A stretch of DNA of 22,294 nt from CAZZEX01 sp964653285 (GTDB lineage Bacteria; Chloroflexota; Anaerolineae; B4-G1). Where the stretch lies: assembly GCA_964653285.1 (NCBI GenBank), contig CAZZEX010000084.1, positions 1 through 22,294 on the forward strand, read 5' to 3'. The notes under the pieces were generated by a model, which saw only the letters and a list, made by a program, of their open reading frames with translations, was not told the origin of the DNA and made no database searches. Positions 1-7,041 of this stretch are shown one piece after another; the first letter of the stretch is position 1; each line of letters begins with the position of its first letter. The position numbers were made by a program, and so were the translations under genes.

Positions 1-817
1 GCTCGCGCAGGTCGGCCAGGTCGCTGCACAGGGCCAGCGCGGCCATGATCTCGGAGGCGACCGTGATGTCGTACCCCGTCTGGCGTGTTGGGCCATCGTT
101 TTCCGCGCCCAGGCCGATGATGATGTTACGCAGCGCCGCGTCGGACACGTCCACTACCCGTCGCCACTGGATGGAGTAGGGGTCAATGTTCAGGCGGAAC
201 ATGCGCTCCTTGTCCTCGTCGCTCAAGTCGGAGGGCTTTTCCGATTTGATGCCCAGTTTTTCCAGCCGCTTGCGCATACTGGGCGTGTATTCGTCATCCG
301 GGCAGAGCGCTTTCGCCAGGAAATTGTTGCTCCACTTGGCTTCCTTCGCCAACCGGTTGTCAATCGCCGCCGCCAGCAGGTTATGGGCCGCGCCCACGGC
401 GTGAGTGTCGCCGGTGAGGTGCAGATTGAAGTCCTCCATAGGCAGGATCTGCGAGTAACCGCCGCCGGCCGCGCCGCCCTTGATGCCGAAGGTCGGCCCC
501 TGCGAGGGCTGGCGGATGCAGGTGAAGACCTTCTTGCCGATGTAGTGCAATCCCTGGCTGACGCCGATGGTCGTCACCGTCTTACCCTCGCCCAGAGGCG
601 TGGGGGTAATGGCGGTCACGTCGATGTACTTGGCGTTGGGCCGGTCGGCAAACTTCTCCAACACATCCAAATGAACCTTGGCCTTATACTTGCCGTGCAG
701 GTCCAGGTCATCCTCCGTGAGGCCTAGCGACTTCGCTATTTCGACGGCTGGCAGCAACTCGGCTGCCTGCGCGATCTCAATGTCGCTGGGCACAGGATAC
801 ACTCTCTTGACGGGCAT
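1..817 (-). CDS. fhs: Formate-tetrahydrofolate ligase, N-terminal part (gene runs off the left edge)
   Basis: This enzyme joins formate to tetrahydrofolate using ATP, giving 10-formyl-THF, the entry step of the methyl branch of the Wood-Ljungdahl pathway. The 272 visible residues start MPVKRVYPVPSDIEIAQAA. They include the P-loop TPTPLGEGKT (about 71-80), the GIKGGAAGGG segment (111-120), HLTGDTHAVGAAHNLLAA (133-150) and DITVASEIMA (250-259), all hallmarks of the family. The ATG at 817 follows an AGGAGGT ribosome binding site at 7 nt spacing. Residues about 155-210 hold an insertion absent from the short acetogen-type enzyme but resembling the synthetase domain of eukaryotic C1-THF synthase. 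It is the last visible gene of a minus-strand cluster that also contains folD. The C-terminal half lies outside the window. Confidence 0.95.
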   Translation of the reverse strand, partial: MPVKRVYPVPSDIEIAQAAELLPAVEIAKSLGLTEDDLDLHGKYKAKVHLDVLEKFADRPNAKYIDVTAITPTPLGEGKTVTTIGVSQGLHYIGKKVFTCIRQPSQGPTFGIKGGAAGGGYSQILPMEDFNLHLTGDTHAVGAAHNLLAAAIDNRLAKEAKWSNNFLAKALCPDDEYTPSMRKRLEKLGIKSEKPSDLSDEDKERMFRLNIDPYSIQWRRVVDVSDAALRNIIIGLGAENDGPTRQTGYDITVASEIMAALALCSDLADLRE

Positions 818-880
818 TTCAATTACCTCCTTGATGTGATTGTAAATGGCTTGCTTGAGCCGGGGAGAAGCCCCGGTCAC
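818..880 (-). other. Short spacer with a GC hairpin between the DUF166 gene and fhs
   Basis: The 63-bp gap holds an inverted repeat, CCGGGG and CCCCGG around a 5-nt loop near 861-877, plus the ribosome binding site of fhs. There is no T-run after the stem on the minus strand, so I do not call it an intrinsic terminator. It could affect mRNA stability or relative expression inside the operon. Confidence 0.35.
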
Positions 881-2005
881 TCACGATGTCTCAACGTGCC
901 CCTCGGGCACCAGGTAAGTCGTCTGCGGTAGATATGGCGCAATCTCGACTTCCACCGCTCGCCGCATGAAGTTGCCCGAAGCCTGGATCAGCGGCTCACC
1001 CAGACCGGGATCTACGCGCATCGTAGCCAGACACGGGTAATGATGGTGAAACAGGCCGGCCTGAATGACGGCTTCCCGCACGTCTACTCCGACCAGTTGG
1101 CGGGCAACAGCCTGGGCACACCCACAGGCCGCGTCCCGCCCCACCTCGACTTTCGTAATCTGCTTGGCATCACACTCGATCCGAAATACAGGACGGCCAA
1201 AATGGCGGGCAAACTCGCTGATCCAGGGGTCGCTGCAGGCGATGCGCTGCTGGCGCAGATTATACCCACTTTCGTCGAGAGAGCAAAAAGGCTTGGGGAA
1301 GGCGGATGCCACTCCTCCCCTCGCCAATCGGTCGGCCAACTGCCGCGCCAACCCTTCGGGTAGCCAGGCGACGTTATCCACCGGGGCGATGACCGCCCGT
1401 GCGCCAATCCGCCGCACCAGTTCGGGGACGAGTTGGGCCACGGCCGGCCTCTCCCCCAACGCGAGTACCAGGTCAGCGGCAGGAAGGTGCATGGGGAGAA
1501 ACGCTAACGGGTCATCCACCACCAGAGGAAGAGCAGAGGGAGCACGCCACCCCTCTACCGTCCAGGACTGGGGAGCGAAACGGCGGACGTTGTCCAGGAT
1601 GCGCTGGCCATAGTAGCCCTGGAACAGCACGAACAGCCGCAGCGCTTCTGGAGTGGAACCACGCCAATCCAACGGCTCCCGAACCGCCTCCATCAGGTCC
1701 TCCACGCGGCGGCCTTGTTTCATCTGCTGGTAGTATGTGTGGATGCGATTGTCTTCCAGAGTCAGCCCGATGACCTTCGCGCTGGGGATGGAGTCCAGCA
1801 CCTGGGCGACCAGGCGGCTCTGTTCCTCACCCCTGGCCTCAATGATAACCACATCGGGTGCAGCCTCCTGCACCTGGGCAAGCATATCGGGGCCGACAAT
1901 TGCGACCCCGATAACTTCGATACCTGGTTGGCCAGAAAGAAGGCTCTGGACGCCCTGGGCGAAAAGCGGCTGGCTGGCGAGAATAAATACGCGAGTGGGA
2001 TGCAT
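881..2005 (-). CDS. Pseudo-receiver domain fused to a DUF166 domain
   Basis: A protein of 374 residues with the ATG chosen at 2005. Residues 1-110 align with the receiver domain of the neighbouring NarL-type regulator: RVFILASQPLFAQGV against RILLVDDHLLFRKGL. The acidic pair D10/D11 is A10/S11 here, and the phospho-acceptor D56 is E56 (DVVIIEARG), so the domain cannot be phosphorylated normally and may mimic the phosphorylated state. Residues about 122-374 match DUF166 by motif: LFQGYYGQRI, APVDNVAWLPEGL, FPKPFCSL, GRDAACGCAQAVARQLVG and HHHYPCLATM. The cysteines in the last three motifs suggest metal or cofactor binding (inference). The function of DUF166 is unknown to me; from memory, some entries call the family thymidylate-synthase-like. 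A longer GTG start at 2125 overlaps the upstream gene by 17 nt but adds only non-conserved residues. No clear ribosome binding site precedes 2005. Confidence 0.82.
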   Translation of the reverse strand: MHPTRVFILASQPLFAQGVQSLLSGQPGIEVIGVAIVGPDMLAQVQEAAPDVVIIEARGEEQSRLVAQVLDSIPSAKVIGLTLEDNRIHTYYQQMKQGRRVEDLMEAVREPLDWRGSTPEALRLFVLFQGYYGQRILDNVRRFAPQSWTVEGWRAPSALPLVVDDPLAFLPMHLPAADLVLALGERPAVAQLVPELVRRIGARAVIAPVDNVAWLPEGLARQLADRLARGGVASAFPKPFCSLDESGYNLRQQRIACSDPWISEFARHFGRPVFRIECDAKQITKVEVGRDAACGCAQAVARQLVGVDVREAVIQAGLFHHHYPCLATMRVDPGLGEPLIQASGNFMRRAVEVEIAPYLPQTTYLVPEGHVETS

Positions 2006-2007
2006 TA

Positions 2008-2024
2008 ACTGACTACCGGTCAGT
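2008..2024. repeat. Inverted repeat just upstream of the DUF166-fusion start codon
   Basis: ACTGAC-TACCG-GTCAGT lies between the predicted -10 box and the ATG at 2005. It would sit in the 5' end of the transcript, where it could be an operator or a small hairpin over the translation start. No binding protein is known. Confidence 0.45.
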
Positions 2025-2035
2025 GAATTGATGAA

Positions 2036-2064
2036 ATTATACCCCTGACGCGGCGGTTCGTCCA
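2036..2064 (-). promoter_or_regulatory. Sigma70-type promoter for the DUF166 fusion gene and fhs
   Basis: On the minus strand there is TGGACG (4/6 of consensus), a 17-bp spacer and a perfect TATAAT at 2041-2036. Transcription would start near 2029, about 25 nt before the ATG at 2005. This supports 2005 as the start codon and gives the last two genes of the cluster an internal promoter. Confidence 0.6.
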
Positions 2065-2108
2065 TAGCCCTTATGGGCCATATATGATGCCAATGTAGCC
2101 CAAAGGGA

Positions 2109-2801
2109 CTAGCCCCTGTTGCCACTTGTGGAGCCGCTGTTGTTCGCTGGCAGATACACCAGCCCGTGGCTCACGGCATAAGCGGCCGCTTGGGCACGGT
2201 TCCTGACTCCCAGTTTGGCGAGGATGCTACGCAGGTGGTTCTTCACCGTGTTGCGGGCGATGCCCAGATCCTCTGCGATTTCCCGGTTGGAATAACCGTT
2301 CACAACCAGCGCCAGTACCTCGCACTCGCGTGCCGAAAGCACGGCTGTGGCCGCTGGCCGAGCGGCTGGTCGGCCCTGCCGCGTCAATTGGCGCAACAGT
2401 TTCCCCGTCATCGCCCGCGATATCGGGGCCTCCCCCACCACCAGCCCCCGCAACTGCTGAAAGAGCGTCTCTGGCAGGAGGTCTTTGAGCAAGTATCCGT
2501 CTGCCCCGTAACGCACAGCGGTCGTTAAATCTTGCTCGTCGTCGGAGACGGTCAGCATGACCACCCGCACCTCTGGCATCTGGGCCTTGATGCGGCGGGT
2601 GGCTTCCAACCCGTCGCAGTCGGGCATGCGGATGTCCATCAGCACCAAATCTGGATGCAGCGCCCGCGTTTGCTCGACCGCCTCCAATCCATCCGCAGCC
2701 TCCCCGACAACCTCAAAGTCGGGCTGGGCATCGAGCAGCCGGGCCAGTCCCTTGCGGAAGAGTAGATGGTCATCCACCAGCAAAATGCGCAGCGAATCCA
2801 T
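2109..2801 (-). CDS. NarL/LuxR-family response regulator (second of the cluster)
   Basis: A 230-residue DNA-binding response regulator. The receiver domain spans residues about 4-120 with acidic residues D10/D11 (LLVDDH), phospho-acceptor D56 (LVLMDIRMP), T84 and K106 (YLLKD), all intact. A LuxR-type helix-turn-helix lies at about 155-215 (LSARECEVLALV, SNREIAEDLGIARNTVKNHL). No kinase gene adjoins it, so the GAF-GAF kinase upstream in the same cluster is the likeliest partner, shared with the first regulator (inference). It lies between folD and the pseudo-receiver/DUF166 gene; the receiver half of that downstream protein is closely related, suggesting duplication of this gene before fusion. 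Start is the ATG at 2801. Confidence 0.93.
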   Translation of the reverse strand: MDSLRILLVDDHLLFRKGLARLLDAQPDFEVVGEAADGLEAVEQTRALHPDLVLMDIRMPDCDGLEATRRIKAQMPEVRVVMLTVSDDEQDLTTAVRYGADGYLLKDLLPETLFQQLRGLVVGEAPISRAMTGKLLRQLTRQGRPAARPAATAVLSARECEVLALVVNGYSNREIAEDLGIARNTVKNHLRSILAKLGVRNRAQAAAYAVSHGLVYLPANNSGSTSGNRG

Positions 2802-2857
2802 TCACACCGCTAGCCGTGACTGATGAGTCCCGGCGCGAGGACCGACGTTAGCCCCGC

Positions 2858-2872
2858 CCGCACCTGGTGCGG
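2858..2872. repeat. Perfect palindrome upstream of the second regulator gene
   Basis: CCGCACC-T-GGTGCGG lies in the 106-bp gap between the folD stop and the regulator start. Dyad symmetry of 7 bp per arm fits an operator for a dimeric regulator. No T-run follows on the minus strand, so it is not a terminator. Autoregulation by the adjacent NarL-type protein is only a possibility. Confidence 0.4.
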
Positions 2873-2907
2873 AAGGGGGCTCCTGATGATATGATAAAGA
2901 CGATTCG

Positions 2908-3795
2908 TCAACACAGCGATTCAATCTGCCTTCTCGCCGCTTCGAGGACGTTCTTCATGAGCATGACATTGGTCATCGAGCCCGTTCCGCCAGGCACGGG
3001 GGTGATCATGCCGGCTACTTCCTTGACCTCTTCGAAGTCCACATCGCCGACCCATTGATCGCCCAGGCGGTTGAAGCCGAAGTCAATGACCACCGCCCCG
3101 GGCTTGACCATCTCGGCCTTGATCAACCTGGGCACACCGACGGCAACGCAAAGAATGTCGGCCTGGCGAGTCACCTCGCCCAGGGGGTGGGTGTGTGAGT
3201 GGCACATGCTTACCGTGGCGTGGTGCTGCATGAGCAGAAAGGCCATCGGTCTGCCGACGATGTTGGAGCGGCCAACGATGACCGCCCGCCTGCCGTCAAT
3301 CTCGACCCCGCTCCGCTTCAGGATCTCCAATCCACCGAGTGGAGTGGCCGGCACCAGATAATCCTGCACGCCAGGCAGTCTGCCGATAGGAGCCGCCTGG
3401 GCCAACCGTCCCGCGTTGATGATGTTCACCCCGTCGGCGTCCTTGTCCGGCGAGATGGCGGCTTTGACCGCAGCCTCGTCTATGCCCTTGGGCAAAGGCT
3501 CCTGAACCATAACGCCATGGACGTCAGCGTCGGCATTGAGCCTGGTCACCAGATCCACGACCTGCTGCTGGCTGGCCGTCTGTGGCAAGGTGTGCAAGGC
3601 AAAGCCCATCCCCGCTTTCTCGAAGGATCTCTTGATCATCCGTGCGTAGCTCACCGAGGCCGGGTCCTCCCCTACCCGCACCACGGCGATGATGGGCGCA
3701 AAGCCGCATTTGGCCTTGAAATCGGCCACCTCGGCAACGATCTCTTCCCGCACCATTTTGGCCAGGGCTCGGCCGTCAAGAATCTTCGCTGTCAT
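2908..3795 (-). CDS. folD: Methylenetetrahydrofolate dehydrogenase/cyclohydrolase (copy 1)
   Basis: FolD oxidises 5,10-methylene-THF to methenyl-THF with NAD(P) and hydrolyses that to 10-formyl-THF; in the Wood-Ljungdahl direction it runs in reverse after Fhs. The protein has 295 residues, typical of the family. Visible are the substrate region VQEPLPKGI, the SPDKDADG motif, PATPLGGLEIL, the dinucleotide-binding VGRSNIVGRP and the C-terminal ITPVPGGTGSMTNVMLM. The substrate motif reads SYARMIK, so the lysine that follows the tyrosine at +4 in E. coli FolD is isoleucine, with a lysine at +5. The ATG at 3795 follows AAAGGAG and overlaps the upstream stop codon (ATGA), suggesting translational coupling. 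A second copy lies at 7042-8037. Confidence 0.96.
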   Translation of the reverse strand: MTAKILDGRALAKMVREEIVAEVADFKAKCGFAPIIAVVRVGEDPASVSYARMIKRSFEKAGMGFALHTLPQTASQQQVVDLVTRLNADADVHGVMVQEPLPKGIDEAAVKAAISPDKDADGVNIINAGRLAQAAPIGRLPGVQDYLVPATPLGGLEILKRSGVEIDGRRAVIVGRSNIVGRPMAFLLMQHHATVSMCHSHTHPLGEVTRQADILCVAVGVPRLIKAEMVKPGAVVIDFGFNRLGDQWVGDVDFEEVKEVAGMITPVPGGTGSMTNVMLMKNVLEAARRQIESLC

Positions 3796-4097
3796 GTTAC
3801 TCCTTTGTTCTTTATTCTGTCATTGTCTACCAAACGAGCCTCAGGCCCCAGCAGGGCTTTCCACTCCTCCTCCTGCCTCGCTGTGACCCTTTCGCCCCAC
3901 ACGCTAACCACGCGCTCATCGAAACAGATGGAGCGCACAAAAGCCTCGTATCTCTCCCTATCACCCTCATCGGTGGTCACGTAGGAAAGCGTGGCCCAGG
4001 TGAGCAGGGAGTTAGCCACCTGCTCACCAAAGGTATTGATGAGTTGGGGTTTTATTCTGGTCTCAATGGCTGTCTCTGTATCCATCCCTCCATACAC
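3792..4097 (-). CDS. Small unknown protein between the histidine kinase and folD
   Basis: I do not recognise this protein of about 101 residues (97 if the ATG at 4085 is used). It is charged, soluble and probably mostly helical, with no signal peptide or membrane segment. Recognisable stretches are LINTFGEQVANSLLTWATL and AFVRSICFDERVVSVWGERV, containing one cysteine. The GTG at 4097 immediately follows the kinase stop codon, and the stop overlaps the folD start by 4 nt, so it is tightly coupled to both. GGAGG sits only 1 nt before the ATG at 4085, too close to work well, so the start is uncertain. Its position suggests a role linked to folate C1 enzymes or the sensor, which is inference only. 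Confidence 0.7.
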   Translation of the reverse strand: MYGGMDTETAIETRIKPQLINTFGEQVANSLLTWATLSYVTTDEGDRERYEAFVRSICFDERVVSVWGERVTARQEEEWKALLGPEARLVDNDRIKNKGVT

Positions 4098-6032
4098 CTA
4101 GATTGGCACATTGACAATCACTTTGGTCCCTCGGCCGGGTTTCGACTCTACCACCAACGTACCTCCCAGCAGTCGGGCGCGTTCGTACATGCCAATGAGC
4201 CCCAGATTGCCCACGGCCGCCAGGTGCTTGGTCAGTGTTGGGGGGTTGAATCCTCTGCCGTCGTCCTGCACTGTCATGTGGATGGCGCTGTCGGTCAGTT
4301 CCACCGTGGTTACAACCCTGGTCGCCTGGGCATGCTTCCTGACGTTGTTCAACGCCTCCTGTGCTATACGGAACAATGCCAGTTCTACCTCGGACGAAAG
4401 GCGTCGTTTCGCACCCAGCACCCGAAATTCCGCTTGCAGGCCAGCCTGGCGATTCAAGTCCGCCGTCAACTCCTCCAACGTGGGCAGAAGGCCAAGATCG
4501 TCCAGGATGGAAGGTCGAAGATCCCGGCTGAATCGCCGCACCCTTTGTATCACACCGCCCGTCAGTTCCTGCAGTTCCCTGATGCGCTGGGGGGCGGCTT
4601 CAGGTAGCCGCTCATCGGAGGTTGCCAGAGCCTCCAGGCGGCGCGAAAGCACGATTAGGGATTGAATCGTATCGTCGTGCAGTTCGCGGGCGATACGCCT
4701 GCGCTCATTTTCCTGCGCCTGGGTGATCCGTCGAGCGTAGAAACGCATGTTCTCATACAGGTACGCGTTTTCGACCGCAATACCAGCCTCGCGCCCGATG
4801 CCAGTGAGGATGGTCACGTCTCTATCGGAAAAACCCTTCGCCTCATCGAGACTGAGAACGCTCAGCGCACCGAAGGTTCTCTCGCCGCTCACGATGGGTA
4901 CCGCCGCTACGCTAACGAGGCCGGCCTGGACAAAGGCGGGCACGGCCCCGGCATAGGTTTGATAATTATCAATAACTGTAGGACGACCGGCGGTCATCAC
5001 CTCTCCAGATAGCCCCTCTCCCTTGAATACCGTTACATCGGCCAATTCCCGAGGCAGATTGTGAAGATATGGATAGGTGATGACATTTCTCTCCTCGTCC
5101 CATAAGGCCACGATCCCGCCGTCAGCCCCTACCAGCCTCTCGGCGATTTGCATCACCTTGGGGAGAACCTTATCCAACTCCAGTTCGGAGGTGATTTCAT
5201 CGACCACCTCGCACACGCACCGTTCGATTTGCAGTTGCCGGGCAACACCCTCGTATAGCCGGGTGTTCTCAACGACCACGCCGATCTCGTCGCAGATGGT
5301 GGTCACCAACTCCACTTCCCGGCGCAGGGAAGGACAAGGATCGGGGTTACCGACAACGAGCAGGCCGTTGATCTTGCCTTTCGAGCGTGACGGCACGGCC
5401 AACTGACATTTAAGGCCCTCGTAGCGCACGAGCATCCGGGCCGATTTCAACCCGCTTACGCCCTCGGTCATCTCAGCCGGCAGGTTTCGATGAGCGATCA
5501 GTGTCAATCCTTGTTCCTCCTCATCCAGAAGATACACCGCGCCGGCTTCCACATCCATCATTTCCAAAATCCTGTCCAGGACATCGTTCAGGATCTGCTC
5601 CAGTTCCAGGGACCGGGTCAACACGGTGGTGACGGCGCTGATCGTTTCTAACCGCGAAGCGGCCCTTTTGTAGGCCCCAAGCATCCATACCACGAGATAG
5701 CCGATGAAGGCAGTGGCAATTACCTCCACAAAGGCATCCGCTGGATAAGGTGAAATAAGGAAAACGCGGGGCAGCATGATCAGCACAACCAGAGCCAGGG
5801 TTACCAATCCACCCACTTGCCCGAAGGCGAAGGTCGCGCCGGCCACAGGGAGGATAAAAACGATACGCTCCACGGCATGCCGGGTGAGCGAATATGACGC
5901 CAACAACCTCACCTGAGGAGTGCAATAATGGAGGAGTACGCCGCCGGCCAGCACAACTACGAGAATCCAGAAACTGCGGCGGCTTGTAATCTTTCCCAAA
6001 TGATTTCGCAAGGGCATTAAAGTCAATCTCAC
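4098..6032 (-). CDS. Membrane histidine kinase with two GAF domains (NarX/DegS-like, HisKA_3)
   Basis: A sensor kinase of 644 residues from the GTG at 6032, which has GGAGAAGG 7 nt upstream; ATG 6017 is an alternative. The N-terminus holds about three to four membrane segments (FWILVVVLAGGVLL, VFILPVAGATFAFG, TLALVVLIML, FIGYLVVWML) with almost no external loop. Two GAF domains follow (about residues 130-280 and 290-440). The phospho-acceptor helix has ARELHDDTIQSL with the histidine near 452. The ATPase domain shows the N box (EALNNVRKHAQA), DDGRGF and GLIGMYERA. GAF domains bind small molecules or chromophores, so an intracellular signal is likely. It sits 40 bp downstream of its likely cognate regulator and upstream of folD. 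Confidence 0.93.
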   Translation of the reverse strand: MRLTLMPLRNHLGKITSRRSFWILVVVLAGGVLLHYCTPQVRLLASYSLTRHAVERIVFILPVAGATFAFGQVGGLVTLALVVLIMLPRVFLISPYPADAFVEVIATAFIGYLVVWMLGAYKRAASRLETISAVTTVLTRSLELEQILNDVLDRILEMMDVEAGAVYLLDEEEQGLTLIAHRNLPAEMTEGVSGLKSARMLVRYEGLKCQLAVPSRSKGKINGLLVVGNPDPCPSLRREVELVTTICDEIGVVVENTRLYEGVARQLQIERCVCEVVDEITSELELDKVLPKVMQIAERLVGADGGIVALWDEERNVITYPYLHNLPRELADVTVFKGEGLSGEVMTAGRPTVIDNYQTYAGAVPAFVQAGLVSVAAVPIVSGERTFGALSVLSLDEAKGFSDRDVTILTGIGREAGIAVENAYLYENMRFYARRITQAQENERRRIARELHDDTIQSLIVLSRRLEALATSDERLPEAAPQRIRELQELTGGVIQRVRRFSRDLRPSILDDLGLLPTLEELTADLNRQAGLQAEFRVLGAKRRLSSEVELALFRIAQEALNNVRKHAQATRVVTTVELTDSAIHMTVQDDGRGFNPPTLTKHLAAVGNLGLIGMYERARLLGGTLVVESKPGRGTKVIVNVPI

Positions 6033-6072
6033 GCTTTGACCTTCTCCCCTGTCGGCGGTAGCATACGGCTCC

Positions 6073-6750
6073 TTAGAGCGTGTCCTGGAGGGTGAGCCAA
6101 CCTTTCCTGAGGCCGTACACCACTGCCTCGGTGCGTGAACCAACCCCTATCTTGTTGAAGACGTTGCTCAGATGCGTCTGGACAGTGCGCACGCTGATGG
6201 TAAGTTCGAGGGCAATCTCACGGTTCGACATCCCTCTGGCAGCCAGCCTCAGAACTCCCAGTTCACGCTTAGTGAGTTGATCCAGAGCGCTCTCCATGCC
6301 GCGCTTTTCTACGGGCTGGGCGAAGTAGTTGATCACCTTGCGGGCGATGGCCGGATGGAGCATTGACTCACCAGCATGCACAGCACGGATGGCCTTGATT
6401 AATTCACCAACGTGCACATCCTTCAGCAGGTAGCCTGCGGCACCTGCCTCCAGGAAGGCGAAGACGTACTGATCGCTGTCGTAGGCGGTGAGTACCAGCA
6501 CAGCGATGGCCGGGGCAATGGCCTTGATCTGCCTGGTGGCTTCGATGCCGTTGAGTTTCGGCATAGCAAAGTCCATGACGACCACATCGGGGCGCTCCCT
6601 GATGGCTAACTGAACGGCCTCCTTCCCATCGCCGGCCTCAGCCACGACCTCCAGGTCCTCCTCCCGTTCCAGCAGTTCCTTCGTGCCCTCCCGTACCACA
6701 GCGTGGTCGTCAGCCAGCAGGACCCTGATCTTATCCACCATGTTTTCCAT
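6073..6750 (-). CDS. NarL/LuxR-family response regulator (first of the cluster)
   Basis: A 225-residue regulator, the first gene of the minus-strand cluster. The receiver has D14/D15 (LLADDH), phospho-acceptor D60 (VVVMDFAMP), T88 and K110 (YLLKD). A LuxR-type helix-turn-helix lies at about 150-210 (LTKRELGVLRLAARGMSNREIA split by its turn, then SVRTVQTHLSNVFNKIG). The adjacent HisKA_3 kinase is the expected partner. An alternative start is the ATG at 6741 (MVDKIRVLL). The predicted promoter at 6783-6811 gives a leader of about 25 nt. It may control this operon and the divergent folD2 (inference). Confidence 0.94.
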   Translation of the reverse strand: MENMVDKIRVLLADDHAVVREGTKELLEREEDLEVVAEAGDGKEAVQLAIRERPDVVVMDFAMPKLNGIEATRQIKAIAPAIAVLVLTAYDSDQYVFAFLEAGAAGYLLKDVHVGELIKAIRAVHAGESMLHPAIARKVINYFAQPVEKRGMESALDQLTKRELGVLRLAARGMSNREIALELTISVRTVQTHLSNVFNKIGVGSRTEAVVYGLRKGWLTLQDTL

Positions 6751-6782
6751 CCACCACCTATACTCGTTTTTGCTGAATGTAA

Positions 6783-6811
6783 ATTATATCACCGCCCAAA
6801 GCAAAATGCAA
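6783..6811 (-). promoter_or_regulatory. Promoter of the regulator-kinase-folD cluster
   Basis: On the minus strand there is TTGCAT (3/6), a 17-bp spacer and a perfect TATAAT at 6788-6783. The surrounding DNA is AT-rich relative to the window. The start site would be near 6776, about 26 nt before the ATG at 6750. Confidence 0.6.
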
Positions 6812-6965
6812 GCAATTTCTATCCGCAACAGGCGTGTCCTGCTGATAGGGCAAAATGCTTAGGCTCGGCTACGAGTTTGGAGAGACCATAACTACGCGAA
6901 GGTGCTTACTTCGAGAACGGAACCCATACGCCTTCTTCGCAGGAGCAAGATGGATACTTTAGCCG
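6812..6965. other. Divergent intergenic region between the regulator cluster and folD2
   Basis: The 291-bp gap 6751-7041 holds two divergent promoters. Between them I see no ORF of note and no clear conserved RNA; specifically, I could not recognise a tetrahydrofolate riboswitch. It is the natural place for operators shared by both directions. Confidence 0.4.
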
Positions 6966-6994
6966 ATGACAAATTCCAGCCAACGTGGTATGGT
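6966..6994 (+). promoter_or_regulatory. Promoter of the second folD
   Basis: ATGACA (5/6 of TTGACA), a 17-bp spacer and TATGGT (4/6 of TATAAT). The -10 is preceded by GTGG, as in the promoters at 12304, 13552 and 15338. The start would be near 7001, giving a leader of about 40 nt. Confidence 0.5.
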
Positions 6995-7041
6995 ATAGAC
7001 AGAGGAACAAGCCAGAAGGCGGGAATTACAAAGGAGGAAAA

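Noticed and set aside
861..877. GC hairpin between the DUF166 gene and fhs as a transcription terminator
   Set aside because: No T-run follows on the minus strand, and the two genes appear to belong to one transcription unit.
1065..1773. Long plus-strand open frames opposite the DUF166 fusion gene
   Set aside because: They are antisense shadows of a gene with clear family motifs and are Arg/Ser/Pro-rich with no recognisable domain.
6751..7041. Tetrahydrofolate riboswitch upstream of folD2
   Set aside because: The promoter predicts a leader of only about 40 nt, too short for that aptamer, and I could not see its conserved pairings.
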